A DNA stretch of 64,000 bases from Allgaiera indica (GCF_900106675.1 NZ_FNOB01000007.1:124001-188000); one strand, 5' to 3'. Numbered from the stretch's first letter, positions 17,237-26,293 are shown. Translations and numbers: made by a program. Notes: generated from the letters alone by a model not told the origin.

Positions 17237-18346
17237 ATGGTCGAGGAAGTCGGCGTGGCCCTGGGTGCGCGCAGCTATGGGGTGCGGATCGGGCCGGGCC
17301 TGATCGCCCGCGCGGGCGCCGAGATCGCGCCGCTGCTGGCGCGCAGGCGTGTGGCCGTGATCACCGACGAGACGGTGGCGGGCCTGCATCTGGAGGCGTT
17401 GCGCGACGGGCTGGCCACGGAAGGCATCGCGATGTCCGCGCTGGCCCTGCCGCCGGGCGAGGGCACCAAGTGCTGGGCCGGGCTGGAACGCGCGGTCGAA
17501 TGGCTGCTGGCCGAGAAGGTCGAGCGGCGCGACGTGGTCGTGGCCTTCGGCGGCGGCGTGATCGGCGATCTGGGTGGTTTCGCGGCGGCGGTCCTGCGGC
17601 GCGGCGTGCGGTTCGTGCAGATCCCCACGACGCTTCTGGCGCAGGTCGACAGTTCGGTCGGCGGCAAGACCGGGATCAATTCGCCCGCCGGCAAGAACCT
17701 GATCGGCGCCTTTCACCAGCCGTCGCTGGTGCTGGCCGATATCGACGTGCTGGAAACGCTGGCGCCGCGCGATTTCTTGGCCGGCTATGGCGAGGTGGTG
17801 AAATACGGGCTGCTGGGCGATGCCGGCTTCTTCGACTGGCTGGAAGCCAACGGCCCGGTGCTGGCGGTGGACCCCGAAAAGCGCCAGCGCGCGGTGCGCC
17901 GCTCGGTCGAGATGAAGGCCGGCATCGTGGCGCGCGACGAGACCGAGCAGGGCGAACGCGCGCTTTTGAACCTGGGCCATACCTTCTGCCATGCGCTGGA
18001 GGCCGCGACCGGCTATGGCGACCGGCTGCTACATGGTGAAGGCGTGGCGATCGGCTGCGCGCTGGCGTTTGAGCTGAGCCAGCGCCTGGGCCTGTGTTCG
18101 CAAGAGGCGCCAAGCCGGGTGCGGGCGCATCTGCGGGCGATGGGGATGAAGGTGGATCTGGCCGACATCCCCGGCGATCTGCCGGGGGCCGAGGGGTTGC
18201 TGGCGCTGATGGCGCAGGACAAGAAAGTGGTCGACGGGCGCCTGCGCTTCATCCTGGCGCGTGGGATCGGCGAGGCTTTCGTCGCCGAGGACGTCGACCC
18301 CGGCGTGGTGAAAGCGGTACTGGAAGAGGCGCTGCGCGGGCGGTGA
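17237..18346 (+). CDS. aroB: 3-dehydroquinate synthase
   Basis: A 369-residue enzyme making 3-dehydroquinate from DAHP, the second step of the shikimate pathway. Family motifs present: GGGVIGDLGGFAAA (NAD/substrate region), the segment QIPTTLLAQVDSSVGGKTG, NLIGAFHQP, and the metal ligands in GHTFCHALEA and LLHGEGVAIG. Length is typical. The ATG at 17237 comes one base after the aroK stop (TGAGATGG), and the GGAAAGGA sequence in the end of aroK can serve as its ribosome-binding site. Confidence 0.96.
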   Translation: MVEEVGVALGARSYGVRIGPGLIARAGAEIAPLLARRRVAVITDETVAGLHLEALRDGLATEGIAMSALALPPGEGTKCWAGLERAVEWLLAEKVERRDVVVAFGGGVIGDLGGFAAAVLRRGVRFVQIPTTLLAQVDSSVGGKTGINSPAGKNLIGAFHQPSLVLADIDVLETLAPRDFLAGYGEVVKYGLLGDAGFFDWLEANGPVLAVDPEKRQRAVRRSVEMKAGIVARDETEQGERALLNLGHTFCHALEAATGYGDRLLHGEGVAIGCALAFELSQRLGLCSQEAPSRVRAHLRAMGMKVDLADIPGDLPGAEGLLALMAQDKKVVDGRLRFILARGIGEAFVAEDVDPGVVKAVLEEALRGR

Positions 18347-18413
18347 GACTGACCCTGGGATCTCTTCCCGCTGCCGCTAAGCTCTCTTTCCGCCCGGTAC
18401 GCGCCGCAGGCGC

Positions 18414-18551
18414 AGGGCGAGCGCCTGCCCGTTCCCGCGGGCTGGCGCTTTGCAGTTCTCGATCACGCGGCGGCCAAGGCAGGACCTTGCAGCCATAAAT
18501 GGCGACGCTCGCAGGTCAGGAGGCGCCACCCCACGGGCAGGCGCTCGCCCT
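18414..18551. repeat. 138-nt element with perfect 19-nt terminal inverted repeats
   Basis: AGGGCGAGCGCCTGCCCGT (18414-18432) is the exact reverse complement of 18533-18551. Inside, TGGCGC near the left arm can pair with GCGCCA near the right arm, extending the stem. It is the main feature of the 356-base gene-free gap between aroB and the leucine operon. It may be a structured RNA, a strong terminator of aroKB, or a small non-autonomous mobile element; no target-site duplication was seen. Confidence 0.7.
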
Positions 18552-18637
18552 TCTTGCACTGGGAAGGCGTCAACACAAGTCAGGCCCCCTTGGGCCGCCA
18601 CCTTCCCCGCTTCCGCCCCGCGGCGTGGCGTCCCCCA

Positions 18638-18682
18638 TTGACCCGACTCGCCGCCTTGGCTAAAGAAATGAACAAGCGTTCA
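18638..18682 (+). promoter_or_regulatory. Candidate promoter and overlapping palindromic operator of the leucine operon
   Basis: TTGACC (18638-18643), a 17-base spacer and TAAAGA (18661-18666) form a reasonable sigma-70-type promoter. Just downstream, TGAAC-aagc-GTTCA (18669-18682) is a perfect inverted repeat covering the expected start site, 20 bases before the isovaleryl-CoA dehydrogenase ATG. The layout suggests repression by a TetR-like or similar dimeric regulator. The regulator itself is not in the window. Confidence 0.5.
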
Positions 18683-18702
18683 ATAAACTCGGAGGAGGCC
18701 TC

Positions 18703-19866
18703 ATGTTCACGGCGTCGATGCGTTTCGATCTGGGCGAGGATATCGACGCCCTGCGCGATATGGTCCACCGCTGGGCGCAGGAGCGGCTGAAGCCGATGGC
18801 GGCGCAGATCGACCGCGACAACGCCTTTCCGAACGAGTTGTGGCAGGAGATGGGCGAACTGGGCCTTCTGGGCATCACCGTGCCCGAGAAATACGGCGGG
18901 GCGGGGATGGGCTATCTTGCCCATTGCGTCGCGGTAGAGGAGATCGCCCGCGCCTCGGCCAGCGTGTCGCTGTCCTATGGCGCGCATTCGAACCTTTGCG
19001 TGAACCAGATCAAGCTGAACGGCACCGAGGCGCAGAAGCGCAAATATCTGCCCGGTTTGATTTCCGGCGAACATGTCGGCGCGCTGGCGATGTCCGAGGC
19101 GGGGGCCGGGTCGGACGTGGTGGGGATGAAGCTGCGGGCCGAGAAGAAGAATGATCGCTACGTGCTGAACGGCACCAAGTACTGGATCACCAACGGGCCA
19201 GACGCCGACACCCTTGTCGTCTATGCCAAGACCGACCCCGAGGCCGGATCGAAGGGCATCACCGCCTTCCTGATCGAAAAGCAGATGAAGGGCTTTTCGA
19301 CCAGCCCGCATTTCGACAAGCTGGGAATGCGCGGCTCGAACACGGCCGAGCTGATCTTCGAGAATGTCGAGGTGCCGTTCGAGAACGTGCTGGGCGAGGA
19401 AGGCCGCGGCGTGCGGGTGCTGATGTCGGGCCTGGATTACGAACGCGTGGTGCTTTCGGGCATCGGCACCGGCATCATGGCGGCCTGCCTGGACGAGGTC
19501 ATGCCCTATATGGCCGAGCGCCGGCAGTTCGGCCAGCCGATCGGGAATTTCCAGCTGATGCAGGGCAAGATCGCCGACATGTATGTCGCGATGAACACCG
19601 CGCGGGCCTATCTGTATGAGGTCGCGCGTGCCTGCGACCGGGGCGAGGTGACGCGTCAGGACGCGGCGGGCTGCGTGCTTTACTGTTCCGAACAGGCGAT
19701 GGTGCAGGCGCATCAGGCGGTGCAGGCGCTGGGCGGCGCGGGTTTTTTGAACGACAGCGTCGTCAGCCGGCTGATGCGCGACGCCAAGCTGATGGAGATC
19801 GGCGCGGGCACTTCGGAGATCCGCCGCATGCTGATCGGGCGCGAGTTGATGGGTGCGATGGGATGA
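18703..19866 (+). CDS. ivd: Isovaleryl-CoA dehydrogenase
   Basis: A 387-residue FAD flavoenzyme of the acyl-CoA dehydrogenase family, oxidising isovaleryl-CoA to 3-methylcrotonyl-CoA in leucine breakdown and passing electrons to ETF. Seen: [14 protein letters not shown] (residues 129-142, FAD/substrate), [10 protein letters not shown], and [11 protein letters not shown] with E247 in the position of the catalytic base specific to isovaleryl-CoA dehydrogenases. Near the C-terminus are QALGGAGFL and [19 protein letters not shown] strong ribosome-binding site GGAGGAGG precedes the ATG. First gene of the leucine operon. Confidence 0.95.
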   Translation: MFTASMRFDLGEDIDALRDMVHRWAQERLKPMAAQIDRDNAFPNELWQEMGELGLLGITVPEKYGGAGMGYLAHCVAVEEIARASASVSLSYGAHSNLCVNQIKLNGTEAQKRKYLPGLISGEHVGALAMSEAGAGSDVVGMKLRAEKKNDRYVLNGTKYWITNGPDADTLVVYAKTDPEAGSKGITAFLIEKQMKGFSTSPHFDKLGMRGSNTAELIFENVEVPFENVLGEEGRGVRVLMSGLDYERVVLSGIGTGIMAACLDEVMPYMAERRQFGQPIGNFQLMQGKIADMYVAMNTARAYLYEVARACDRGEVTRQDAAGCVLYCSEQAMVQAHQAVQALGGAGFLNDSVVSRLMRDAKLMEIGAGTSEIRRMLIGRELMGAMG

Positions 19867-19930
19867 AGTTCGGCGTCGGATGCCGGCGGCGGATCCGCAT
19901 GTGTCAGCGCCGAATAGCGGGAGAGACTCG

Positions 19931-21535
19931 ATGAAACTTCAATCCCAGGCATTGCCGTCCTCGGACGCTTTCCGCGCCAATGTCGCCGCGCATGAGGCGC
20001 TGCTGGCCGAGGTCGCCGAGACCGCGGCCACTGCCGCCGCCGGCGGCGGCGAGGCGGCGCTTGCCCGCCACGTCGCGCGCGGCAAGCTGCCGCCGCGCGA
20101 ACGGGTGGCCGACCTGCTCGACCCGGGCTCCCCCTTTCTGGAGATCGGCGCGACCGCCGCGCATGGCATGTATGACGGCGCCGCCCCGGCCGCCGGGCTG
20201 ATCGCCGGGGTGGGGCGCATCCATGGCCAGGAGGTCATGGTGGTGTGCAACGATGCCACCGTGAAGGGCGGCACCTATTACCCGATGAGCGTGAAGAAGC
20301 ACCTGCGCGCCCAGGAAATAGCCGAGGAATGCGCGCTGCCCTGCGTCTATCTGGTCGATTCCGGCGGCGCCAACCTGCCCAACCAGGACGAGGTCTTTCC
20401 CGACCGCGACCATTTCGGCCGCATCTTCTACAATCAGGCGCGGATGTCGGCCAAGGGCATCCCCCAGATCGCCGTGGTGATGGGTTCCTGCACCGCGGGC
20501 GGGGCCTATGTGCCGGCGATGTCGGACGTGACCATCATCGTCAAGGAACAGGGCACGATCTTCCTCGCAGGTCCCCCCCTGGTGAAGGCCGCGACGGGCG
20601 AGGTGGTCTCGGCCGAGGATCTCGGCGGCGGCGACGTGCATACGCGCCTTTCGGGCGTGGCCGACTATCTGGCCGAGGATGACGCCCATGCGCTTGCCCT
20701 TGCGCGCCGGGCGGTGGCCGGGCTGAACCGCCGCAAGCCCGACACCGTGGTCTGGCAAAGCCCCGAAGACCCCGCCTATGATCCGGCCGAGATCCTGGGC
20801 GTGGTGCCGGCGAACCTTTCCACCCCCTATGACATCCGCGAGGTCATCGCCCGCGTGGTCGATGGCTCGCGCTTCGACGAGTTCAAGCCGCGCTTCGGCG
20901 AGACGCTGGTCACGGGCTTTGCCCATGTCATGGGCTGCCCGGTGGGGATCGTGGCGAACAACGGGGTGCTGTTTTCCGAGGCCGCGGTGAAGGGCGCGCA
21001 TTTCGTCGAATTGTGCTCTCAGCGGAATATCCCGCTGGTGTTCTTGCAAAACATCACCGGCTTCATGGTTGGCCGCAAATATGAAAACGAAGGCATCGCC
21101 CGCCACGGCGCCAAGATGGTCACGGCGGTGGCCACGACCAACGTGCCGAAGATCACGATGCTGGTCGGCGGCTCTTTCGGGGCCGGCAACTATGGCATGG
21201 CGGGCCGCGCCTATTCGCCGCGCTTTCTGTGGACCTGGCCGAATTCGCGCATCTCGGTGATGGGCGGCGAACAGGCCGCGGGGGTTCTGGCCACAGTCAA
21301 GCGCGACGGGATCGAGCGCAAGGGCGGCACATGGTCGGCGGAGGAAGAGGCCGAGTTCAAGCGCCCCACGATCGAGATGTTCGCCCGCCAGAGCCATCCG
21401 CTCTATGCCTCGGCGCGACTTTGGGACGACGGCATCGTCGACCCGCGCCGCACCCGCGAGGTGCTGGCACTGTCGCTGTCGGCCAGTTTGAACGCCCCGA
21501 TCGCGCCCACCAGGTTCGGCGTGTTCAGAATGTAG
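19931..21535 (+). CDS. mccB: Methylcrotonyl-CoA carboxylase, beta (carboxyltransferase) subunit
   Basis: A 534-residue carboxyltransferase that moves the carboxyl group from biotin to 3-methylcrotonyl-CoA, giving 3-methylglutaconyl-CoA. Crotonase-like halves are clear: the N-terminal half has [24 protein letters not shown] and [15 protein letters not shown], and the C-terminal half has [31 protein letters not shown] and [16 protein letters not shown]. Length matches the 535-residue family size. ATG at 19931 was chosen over an upstream in-frame start. It lies 64 nt after ivd and is separated from the alpha subunit by a 120-base gap holding a repeat element. Confidence 0.95.
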   Translation: MKLQSQALPSSDAFRANVAAHEALLAEVAETAATAAAGGGEAALARHVARGKLPPRERVADLLDPGSPFLEIGATAAHGMYDGAAPAAGLIAGVGRIHGQEVMVVCNDATVKGGTYYPMSVKKHLRAQEIAEECALPCVYLVDSGGANLPNQDEVFPDRDHFGRIFYNQARMSAKGIPQIAVVMGSCTAGGAYVPAMSDVTIIVKEQGTIFLAGPPLVKAATGEVVSAEDLGGGDVHTRLSGVADYLAEDDAHALALARRAVAGLNRRKPDTVVWQSPEDPAYDPAEILGVVPANLSTPYDIREVIARVVDGSRFDEFKPRFGETLVTGFAHVMGCPVGIVANNGVLFSEAAVKGAHFVELCSQRNIPLVFLQNITGFMVGRKYENEGIARHGAKMVTAVATTNVPKITMLVGGSFGAGNYGMAGRAYSPRFLWTWPNSRISVMGGEQAAGVLATVKRDGIERKGGTWSAEEEAEFKRPTIEMFARQSHPLYASARLWDDGIVDPRRTREVLALSLSASLNAPIAPTRFGVFRM

Positions 21536-21549
21536 GGACGCCTCCGGCG

Positions 21550-21634
21550 GGAGTATTTGGACCAAGATGAAGGCCCATTCATCTTGGCAAAAATACTCCG
21601 GGGGAGCGTCGACAGACGCGGGGGCGGAGCCCCC
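21550..21634. repeat. Modular intergenic repeat, copy C
   Basis: The best paired copy. The left arm 21550-21572 (GGAGTATTTGG, then ACCAAGATGAAG) and right arm 21578-21599 (TTCATCTTGG, then AAATACTCC) are reverse complements apart from about three bases, with a five-base loop. They are followed by GCGTC-gaca-GACGC and the hairpin GGGGGC-gga-GCCCCC (21620-21634). It lies between the two methylcrotonyl-CoA carboxylase genes. Confidence 0.85.
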
Positions 21635-21655
21635 CTTTGGAAACGGGAGGAACGC

Positions 21656-23614
21656 ATGTTCCACAAGATCCTGATCGCCAACCGCGGCGAGATCGCCTGC
21701 CGGGTGATCGAGACCGCCCGCCGTCTGGGTGTGGCCACGGTCGCCGTCTATTCCGACGCGGACGCGGGCGCCCGCCATGTGGCGATGGCCGACGAGGCGG
21801 TGCATATCGGCGGCCCGGCGCCAGCCGACAGCTACCTGCGCGGCGCGGCGATCATCGCGGCGGCGCGGGCCACCGGCGCGCAGGCGATCCATCCGGGCTA
21901 TGGCTTCCTGTCCGAGAACCCCGATTTCGTCGCCGAGGTCGAGGCCGCGGGCCTGGTGTTCATCGGCCCTTCGGCGCGCGCGATCCGGGCGATGGGGTTG
22001 AAGGACGCGGCCAAGGCGCTGATGGAAAAGGCGGGCGTTCCCGTGGTGCCCGGCTATCACGGTGCCGATCAGGACCCCGCCCATCTCGCGGCCGAGGCGG
22101 CGAAGGTCGGCTATCCGGTGCTGATCAAGGCGGTCGCCGGCGGCGGCGGCAAGGGAATGCGCAAGGTCTTCGCCCCAAAGGACTTTGCCGCCGCGCTGGA
22201 AAGCGCGCGGGGCGAGGCCAGTACGGCCTTCGGCAACGAGGCCGTGCTGATCGAGAAATTCGTCGAGAAGCCGCGCCATATCGAGGTGCAGGTCTTTGGC
22301 GACGGCACCCGCGCCGTGCATCTGTTCGAGCGCGATTGTTCGCTGCAGCGCCGCCATCAGAAGGTGATCGAGGAAGCCCCCGCGCCCGGCATGACCGAAG
22401 CGATGCGCGCCGCCATGGGCGCCGCCGCCGTGCGCGCGGCCGAGGCGATCGGATACAGCGGCGCCGGCACGATCGAATTCATCGTCGACGCGTCCGAGGG
22501 GCTGCGCCCCGATCGCTTCTGGTTCATGGAGATGAACACCCGCCTGCAGGTGGAACATCCCGTGACCGAGGCGATCACCGGCGTCGATCTGGTGGAATGG
22601 CAACTGCGCGTGGCCTCGGGCGAGGCGCTGCCCGCGCGGCAGGAGGATCTGTCGATCACCGGCCATGCCTTCGAGGCCCGGCTTTACGCCGAGGACGTGC
22701 CCGCGGGCTTTTTGCCGGCCACCGGGACGCTGCACCATCTGGCTTTCGCGCCGGGCTGCCGGGCCGATACCGGCGTGCGCGCCGGCGACACGATCAGCCC
22801 CTGGTACGATCCGATGATCGCCAAGATCGTCACCCATGGTCCGAACCGCGGCGCGGCGCTGCAGCAGATGACGCGCGCGCTGGAACAGACGCAGGTGGCC
22901 GGGTCGGTGACGAACCTAGGCTTTCTCGGCGCGCTGACCCGGCATGCGGGCTTTGCCGCGGGCGATGTCGACACCGGCCTGATCGAACGTGATCTGGAGG
23001 CGCTGATTGCCGCGCCCGAACCTGGCCCCCGGATTGCCGCAGCCGCGGTGCTGGCCGAGGCGGGGCTGTGGGAACGGGCCGAGCCGCTTGCCGGCTTCGC
23101 CCTGTGGGCGCCGCTTGAGCGCAAGATCGGGCTGCGGCGCGACGCCGAGGAGGTCTCGGCGCTGATCGCCGTGACCGGGCCGGACGCGGCGCGCATCACG
23201 CTGCGCAGGAACGATGCGGTCGCCGAGGTGCGGGCCGAGCGGCGCCAGGACGGCTGGTGGCTCGACGCGGCGAAGGCGCCGGCGCTGGTGATGGCGAACG
23301 GCGCGATCCATGTCTTCGATGCGGGCGTCACCGCCAGTTTCGCGCCGGTCGATCCCCTGGCGCGCGGCACCGAGGCGGGCGGGGGGGGCGATGTGACGCT
23401 GTCGCCGATGCCGGGGCTGGTGAAGGCGGTGTTTGTCTCGGCCGGGCAGGCGGTGGCGCAGGGCGACCGGCTGGCGGTGCTTGAGGCTATGAAGATGGAA
23501 CATACCCTGACCGCCGGCCGCGACGGCGTGGTCGCCGAGGTGCTGGCCCAGGCCGGCGCCCAGGTCGAGGCCGGCGCCGCGCTGGTGCGGCTCGAGGCCG
23601 AGGTGGCGGAATGA
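21656..23614 (+). CDS. mccA: Methylcrotonyl-CoA carboxylase, alpha (biotin carboxylase) subunit
   Basis: A 652-residue biotin-dependent subunit. The N-terminal biotin carboxylase domain begins KILIANRGEIACRVI, with the ATP-grasp glycine loop KAVAGGGGKGMRKV and EMNTRLQVEHPVTE. The C-terminal biotinyl domain holds EAMKMEHT, with K613 as the biotin attachment site. ATG at 21656 has GGGAGG six bases upstream. The stop overlaps the GST-like gene (ATGA). BirA, which would attach the biotin, is encoded at 44970. Confidence 0.95.
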   Translation: MFHKILIANRGEIACRVIETARRLGVATVAVYSDADAGARHVAMADEAVHIGGPAPADSYLRGAAIIAAARATGAQAIHPGYGFLSENPDFVAEVEAAGLVFIGPSARAIRAMGLKDAAKALMEKAGVPVVPGYHGADQDPAHLAAEAAKVGYPVLIKAVAGGGGKGMRKVFAPKDFAAALESARGEASTAFGNEAVLIEKFVEKPRHIEVQVFGDGTRAVHLFERDCSLQRRHQKVIEEAPAPGMTEAMRAAMGAAAVRAAEAIGYSGAGTIEFIVDASEGLRPDRFWFMEMNTRLQVEHPVTEAITGVDLVEWQLRVASGEALPARQEDLSITGHAFEARLYAEDVPAGFLPATGTLHHLAFAPGCRADTGVRAGDTISPWYDPMIAKIVTHGPNRGAALQQMTRALEQTQVAGSVTNLGFLGALTRHAGFAAGDVDTGLIERDLEALIAAPEPGPRIAAAAVLAEAGLWERAEPLAGFALWAPLERKIGLRRDAEEVSALIAVTGPDAARITLRRNDAVAEVRAERRQDGWWLDAAKAPALVMANGAIHVFDAGVTASFAPVDPLARGTEAGGGGDVTLSPMPGLVKAVFVSAGQAVAQGDRLAVLEAMKMEHTLTAGRDGVVAEVLAQAGAQVEAGAALVRLEAEVAE

Positions 23615-24264
23615 TCCGGCTGCACCATGTGCCGCAGGCGCGCTCCTTTCGCGTGTTGTGGCTGCTCGAGGAGTTGGGCGAGCGTTTCGATGTCGTCCCC
23701 CACAGCTTCTTCGACAAGTCGCTGCGCAGCCCGGAATATCTGAAGCTTTCGCCTGCCGGCCGCGTGCCGGCGCTGGAAATCGACGGCCGGGTGTTGTTCG
23801 AGAGTGGCGCGATCGTCGAATACCTGTGCGAGACGCGCGGCCGCCTGGCCCCGCCGCCGGGCGCCGAGGAGCGGCCCGAGTGGCTGGAATGGCTGCATTA
23901 TTCGGAAACGCTGGGCCAGCATCTGGCGGCGCTGACCCAGCAGCATATCGTGCTGCGCGAGGATTGGATGCGCAGCCCCACGGTGATGCGGCTGGAGGCG
24001 AAGCGTCTGCAAAACGCCCTGGGCGCGGCCGAGGCGGCGCTGGCGGGGCGCGACTATCTGCTGGCCTCGGGCTTCTCGGCGGTGGATGCGACAATGGGCT
24101 ATGGTGCGGGGCTGGCGCGGCGCTTCGTGCGGCTTGACGCGCTACCGCGGGTGGCGGGCTGGCTGGGCCGGCTGCAGGCGCGGCCGGCCTATCTGCGGGC
24201 GCAGGCGCGTGACGGCGCGCCCGAGATCTATGTCCAGCCCTTCTATGAGGTGCCCGATGCCTGA
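23611..24264 (+). CDS. Glutathione S-transferase-family protein in the leucine operon
   Basis: A 217-residue protein with an N-terminal thioredoxin-like domain (LHHVPQARSFRVLWLLEEL, then SPAGRVPALEIDG and LFESGAIVEYL, which is the glutathione-contacting ES motif) and an all-helical C-terminal domain. It fits a cytosolic GST. The role here is unknown; protection from reactive enoyl-CoA intermediates is a guess. It overlaps mccA by four bases and the HMG-CoA lyase gene by eight, so it is firmly part of the operon. Confidence 0.88.
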   Translation: MIRLHHVPQARSFRVLWLLEELGERFDVVPHSFFDKSLRSPEYLKLSPAGRVPALEIDGRVLFESGAIVEYLCETRGRLAPPPGAEERPEWLEWLHYSETLGQHLAALTQQHIVLREDWMRSPTVMRLEAKRLQNALGAAEAALAGRDYLLASGFSAVDATMGYGAGLARRFVRLDALPRVAGWLGRLQARPAYLRAQARDGAPEIYVQPFYEVPDA

Positions 24265-25111
24265 CACGGTCGAGATCTTCGAGGTTGGCCCCCGCGACGG
24301 GCTGCAGAACGAGAAGCGCCAGATCCCCACGGCGGAAAAGATCGCGCTGGTCGATCTGCTGTCCACCGCCGGGTTCCGGCGCATCGAGATCGCCAGCTTC
24401 GTCAGCCCCAGATGGGTGCCGCAGATGGCCGACAGCGCCGAGGTGCTTGCCGGCATCACCCGGATGCCGGGGGTCCGCTATGCCGCGCTGACGCCCAACA
24501 TGCGCGGCTACGAGGGCGCGCGGGCGGCGCGCGCCGACGAGGTGGCGATCTTCGGTTCGGCCTCGGAAGGGTTTTCCAGGGCCAATGTGAATTGCTCGAT
24601 CGAGGAAAGCCTGGAACGGTTCGCCCCGGTCTGCGCGGCGGCGCGGGCGGACGGGATTCCGGTGCGGGGCTATATTTCCTGCGTCATCGATTGCCCCTAC
24701 GACGGGCCGACCGATCCGGCGGCGGTGGCGCGGGTGGCGGCGCGGCTGCGCGATCTGGGCTGCTACGAGATCAGCCTGGGCGACACCATCGGCCAGGGCC
24801 GGCCCGAGACGGTGGCGGCGATGCTGCGCGCGGTGTTGCAGGAGGTGCCGGCGGCGCGCCTGGCGGGGCATTTCCACGACACGGCGGGCAGGGCGCTGGC
24901 CAATATCGAGGCCTCGCTGGAGCTGGGGCTGCGGGTCTTCGACGCCGCGGTGGGGGGGCTGGGCGGCTGCCCCTATGCGCCGGGCGCGGCGGGCAACGTG
25001 GCGACCGAGGCGGTGGCCGCGCGGCTGGCGGATCTGGGCTATGCGACCGGGCTTGACCGCGAGGTGATCGCGCGCGGGGCCGAGATGGCGCGCGCCATGC
25101 GGGCGGCATAG
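24257..25111 (+). CDS. mvaB: Hydroxymethylglutaryl-CoA lyase
   Basis: A 284-residue TIM-barrel lyase that splits HMG-CoA to acetyl-CoA and acetoacetate, the last step of leucine catabolism. Visible motifs are EVGPRDGLQNE (metal-binding Asp and catalytic Arg), IEIASFVSP, the metal histidines in AGHFHDTAG, and the G-loop GGLGGCPYAPGAAGNVATE with its conserved Cys. The ATG at 24257 overlaps the GST-like gene by eight bases. Confidence 0.94.
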   Translation: MPDTVEIFEVGPRDGLQNEKRQIPTAEKIALVDLLSTAGFRRIEIASFVSPRWVPQMADSAEVLAGITRMPGVRYAALTPNMRGYEGARAARADEVAIFGSASEGFSRANVNCSIEESLERFAPVCAAARADGIPVRGYISCVIDCPYDGPTDPAAVARVAARLRDLGCYEISLGDTIGQGRPETVAAMLRAVLQEVPAARLAGHFHDTAGRALANIEASLELGLRVFDAAVGGLGGCPYAPGAAGNVATEAVAARLADLGYATGLDREVIARGAEMARAMRAA

Positions 25112-25118
25112 GCCGGGA

Positions 25119-25218
25119 GGGGGCGCTGCCCCCGCGTCTTCCGACGCTCCCCCGGAGTATTTGCGCCAAGATGAAGGGGAAGGGCGTTCCTTGGTCTTCA
25201 TCTTGGCACAAATACTCG
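25119..25218. repeat. Modular intergenic repeat, copy D
   Basis: Mirror-oriented relative to copy C. It runs as hairpin GGGGGC-gct-GCCCCC (25119-25133), then GCGTC-ttcc-GACGC, then TCCCCC, left arm 25154-25176 (GGAGTATTTG, then CCAAGATGAAG), a 19-base spacer, and right arm 25196-25218 (CTTCATCTTGG, then AAATACTCGG). It separates the HMG-CoA lyase and enoyl-CoA hydratase genes. Confidence 0.85.
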
Positions 25219-25252
25219 GGCCGGGCGGCGGCAACAGGATCAGGAGGCTGGA

Positions 25253-26035
25253 ATGTTCGAGACCATCACCATCGAGACCGATGCGCGCGGCGTCGCGACG
25301 CTGACGCTGGACCGGGCGGAGAAGCACAATTCGCTGTCGGCGCGGATGATCGCCGAACTGACCGAGGCGGCGGCGCGGTTGGGGGCGGACGGGGCGGTGC
25401 GCGCCGTGGTGCTGACCGGGGCGGGGGAAAGCTTCTGCGCAGGCGGCGATCTGGGATGGATGAAGGAGCAGATGGCAGCTGATCCCGATACGCGGGGCCG
25501 CGAGGCGGGCAAGCTGGCCTGGATGCTCAAGGCGCTGAACGAGATGCCCAAGCCGCTGATCGGGCGGGTGCAGGGCCAGGCCTTCGGCGGCGGCATCGGC
25601 ATGATGGCGGTCTGCGATGTCGCGATCGGGGCGTTGGGCGCGAAGTTCGGGCTGACCGAGACGCGGCTGGGCCTGATCCCGGCGACCATCGGCCCCTATG
25701 TCGCCGCGCGGATGGGCGAGGCGCGGGCGCGGCGGGTATTCATGTCCGGCCGCCGTTTCGGCGCGGATGAGGCTGTCTCGCTGGGTCTTCTGGCGCGCAG
25801 CGTGGCGCCCGAGGCGCTCGATGCCGCGGTCGAGGCCGAGGTGGCGCCCTACCTGTCCTGTGCGCCCGGGGCCGTCGCCGAAGCGAAGGGGCTGCTGCGC
25901 CGTCTGGGGCCGCCGATCACCGACGCGGTGATCGATGAGACGATTCGCGCACTTGTCGCGCGCTGGGAAAGTGACGAGGCTCGCGACGGCATCGGTGCCT
26001 TCTTTGCGCGCCAGACGCCGCCCTGGGCCGGCTGA
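25253..26035 (+). CDS. Enoyl-CoA hydratase/isomerase, probable methylglutaconyl-CoA hydratase
   Basis: A 260-residue crotonase-fold enzyme. It has the oxyanion-hole segments ESFCAGGDLGWM (residues 61-72) and GQAFGGGIGMMAVCDVAI, and the catalytic-region LTETRLGLIPATIGPYV. As the leucine pathway needs a hydratase to convert 3-methylglutaconyl-CoA to HMG-CoA and no other candidate is in the operon, that is the likely reaction, by context. AGGAGG lies six bases before the ATG. It is the last gene of the cluster and is followed by the nuo promoter region. Confidence 0.9.
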   Translation: MFETITIETDARGVATLTLDRAEKHNSLSARMIAELTEAAARLGADGAVRAVVLTGAGESFCAGGDLGWMKEQMAADPDTRGREAGKLAWMLKALNEMPKPLIGRVQGQAFGGGIGMMAVCDVAIGALGAKFGLTETRLGLIPATIGPYVAARMGEARARRVFMSGRRFGADEAVSLGLLARSVAPEALDAAVEAEVAPYLSCAPGAVAEAKGLLRRLGPPITDAVIDETIRALVARWESDEARDGIGAFFARQTPPWAG

Positions 26036-26109
26036 GCCCCGGCCGGACCCACCAACCCCGCGCGGGCTGAGTCGCGCCAGCCGCCGCCACCGCACTGGAT
26101 TTAGCTGCG

Positions 26110-26160
26110 GCGCAGCATAGATTGTTAAATTAATGAAAGTGAATGTGTTTACGCCCTGAA
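26110..26160 (+). promoter_or_regulatory. AT-rich candidate promoter region of the nuo operon
   Basis: Of the 258 bases before nuoA, 26110-26160 is strikingly AT-rich for this genome (TTGTTAAATTAATGAAAG, then TGTTTAC). No hexamer pair with correct spacing is convincing. It is proposed as the promoter area by composition and by being the only sizeable gap before 22 kb of co-directional genes. Confidence 0.35.
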
Positions 26161-26293
26161 AACCCTTGTAGAAAGCCCATTGCGGACGGTCACCGTTGGT
26201 TGACCCTGCCGGGGCGGGGGAGTAAATGGGGCGCAGCCGGAACAAGTGGCGGAACTCCGCCGGCGGAGCCGCCAGAACAAGAGCGAGGCGCCC

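Noticed and set aside
19904-22837. 977-residue open frame antisense to the methylcrotonyl-CoA carboxylase genes
   Set aside because: It lies wholly opposite clear enzymes, has Arg/His/Gly-rich shadow composition, and shows no domain or ribosome-binding site.
26121-26135. TTGTTAAATTAA before nuoA considered as an FNR/FnrL site
   Set aside because: The half-sites do not match TTGAT-N4-ATCAA closely enough.
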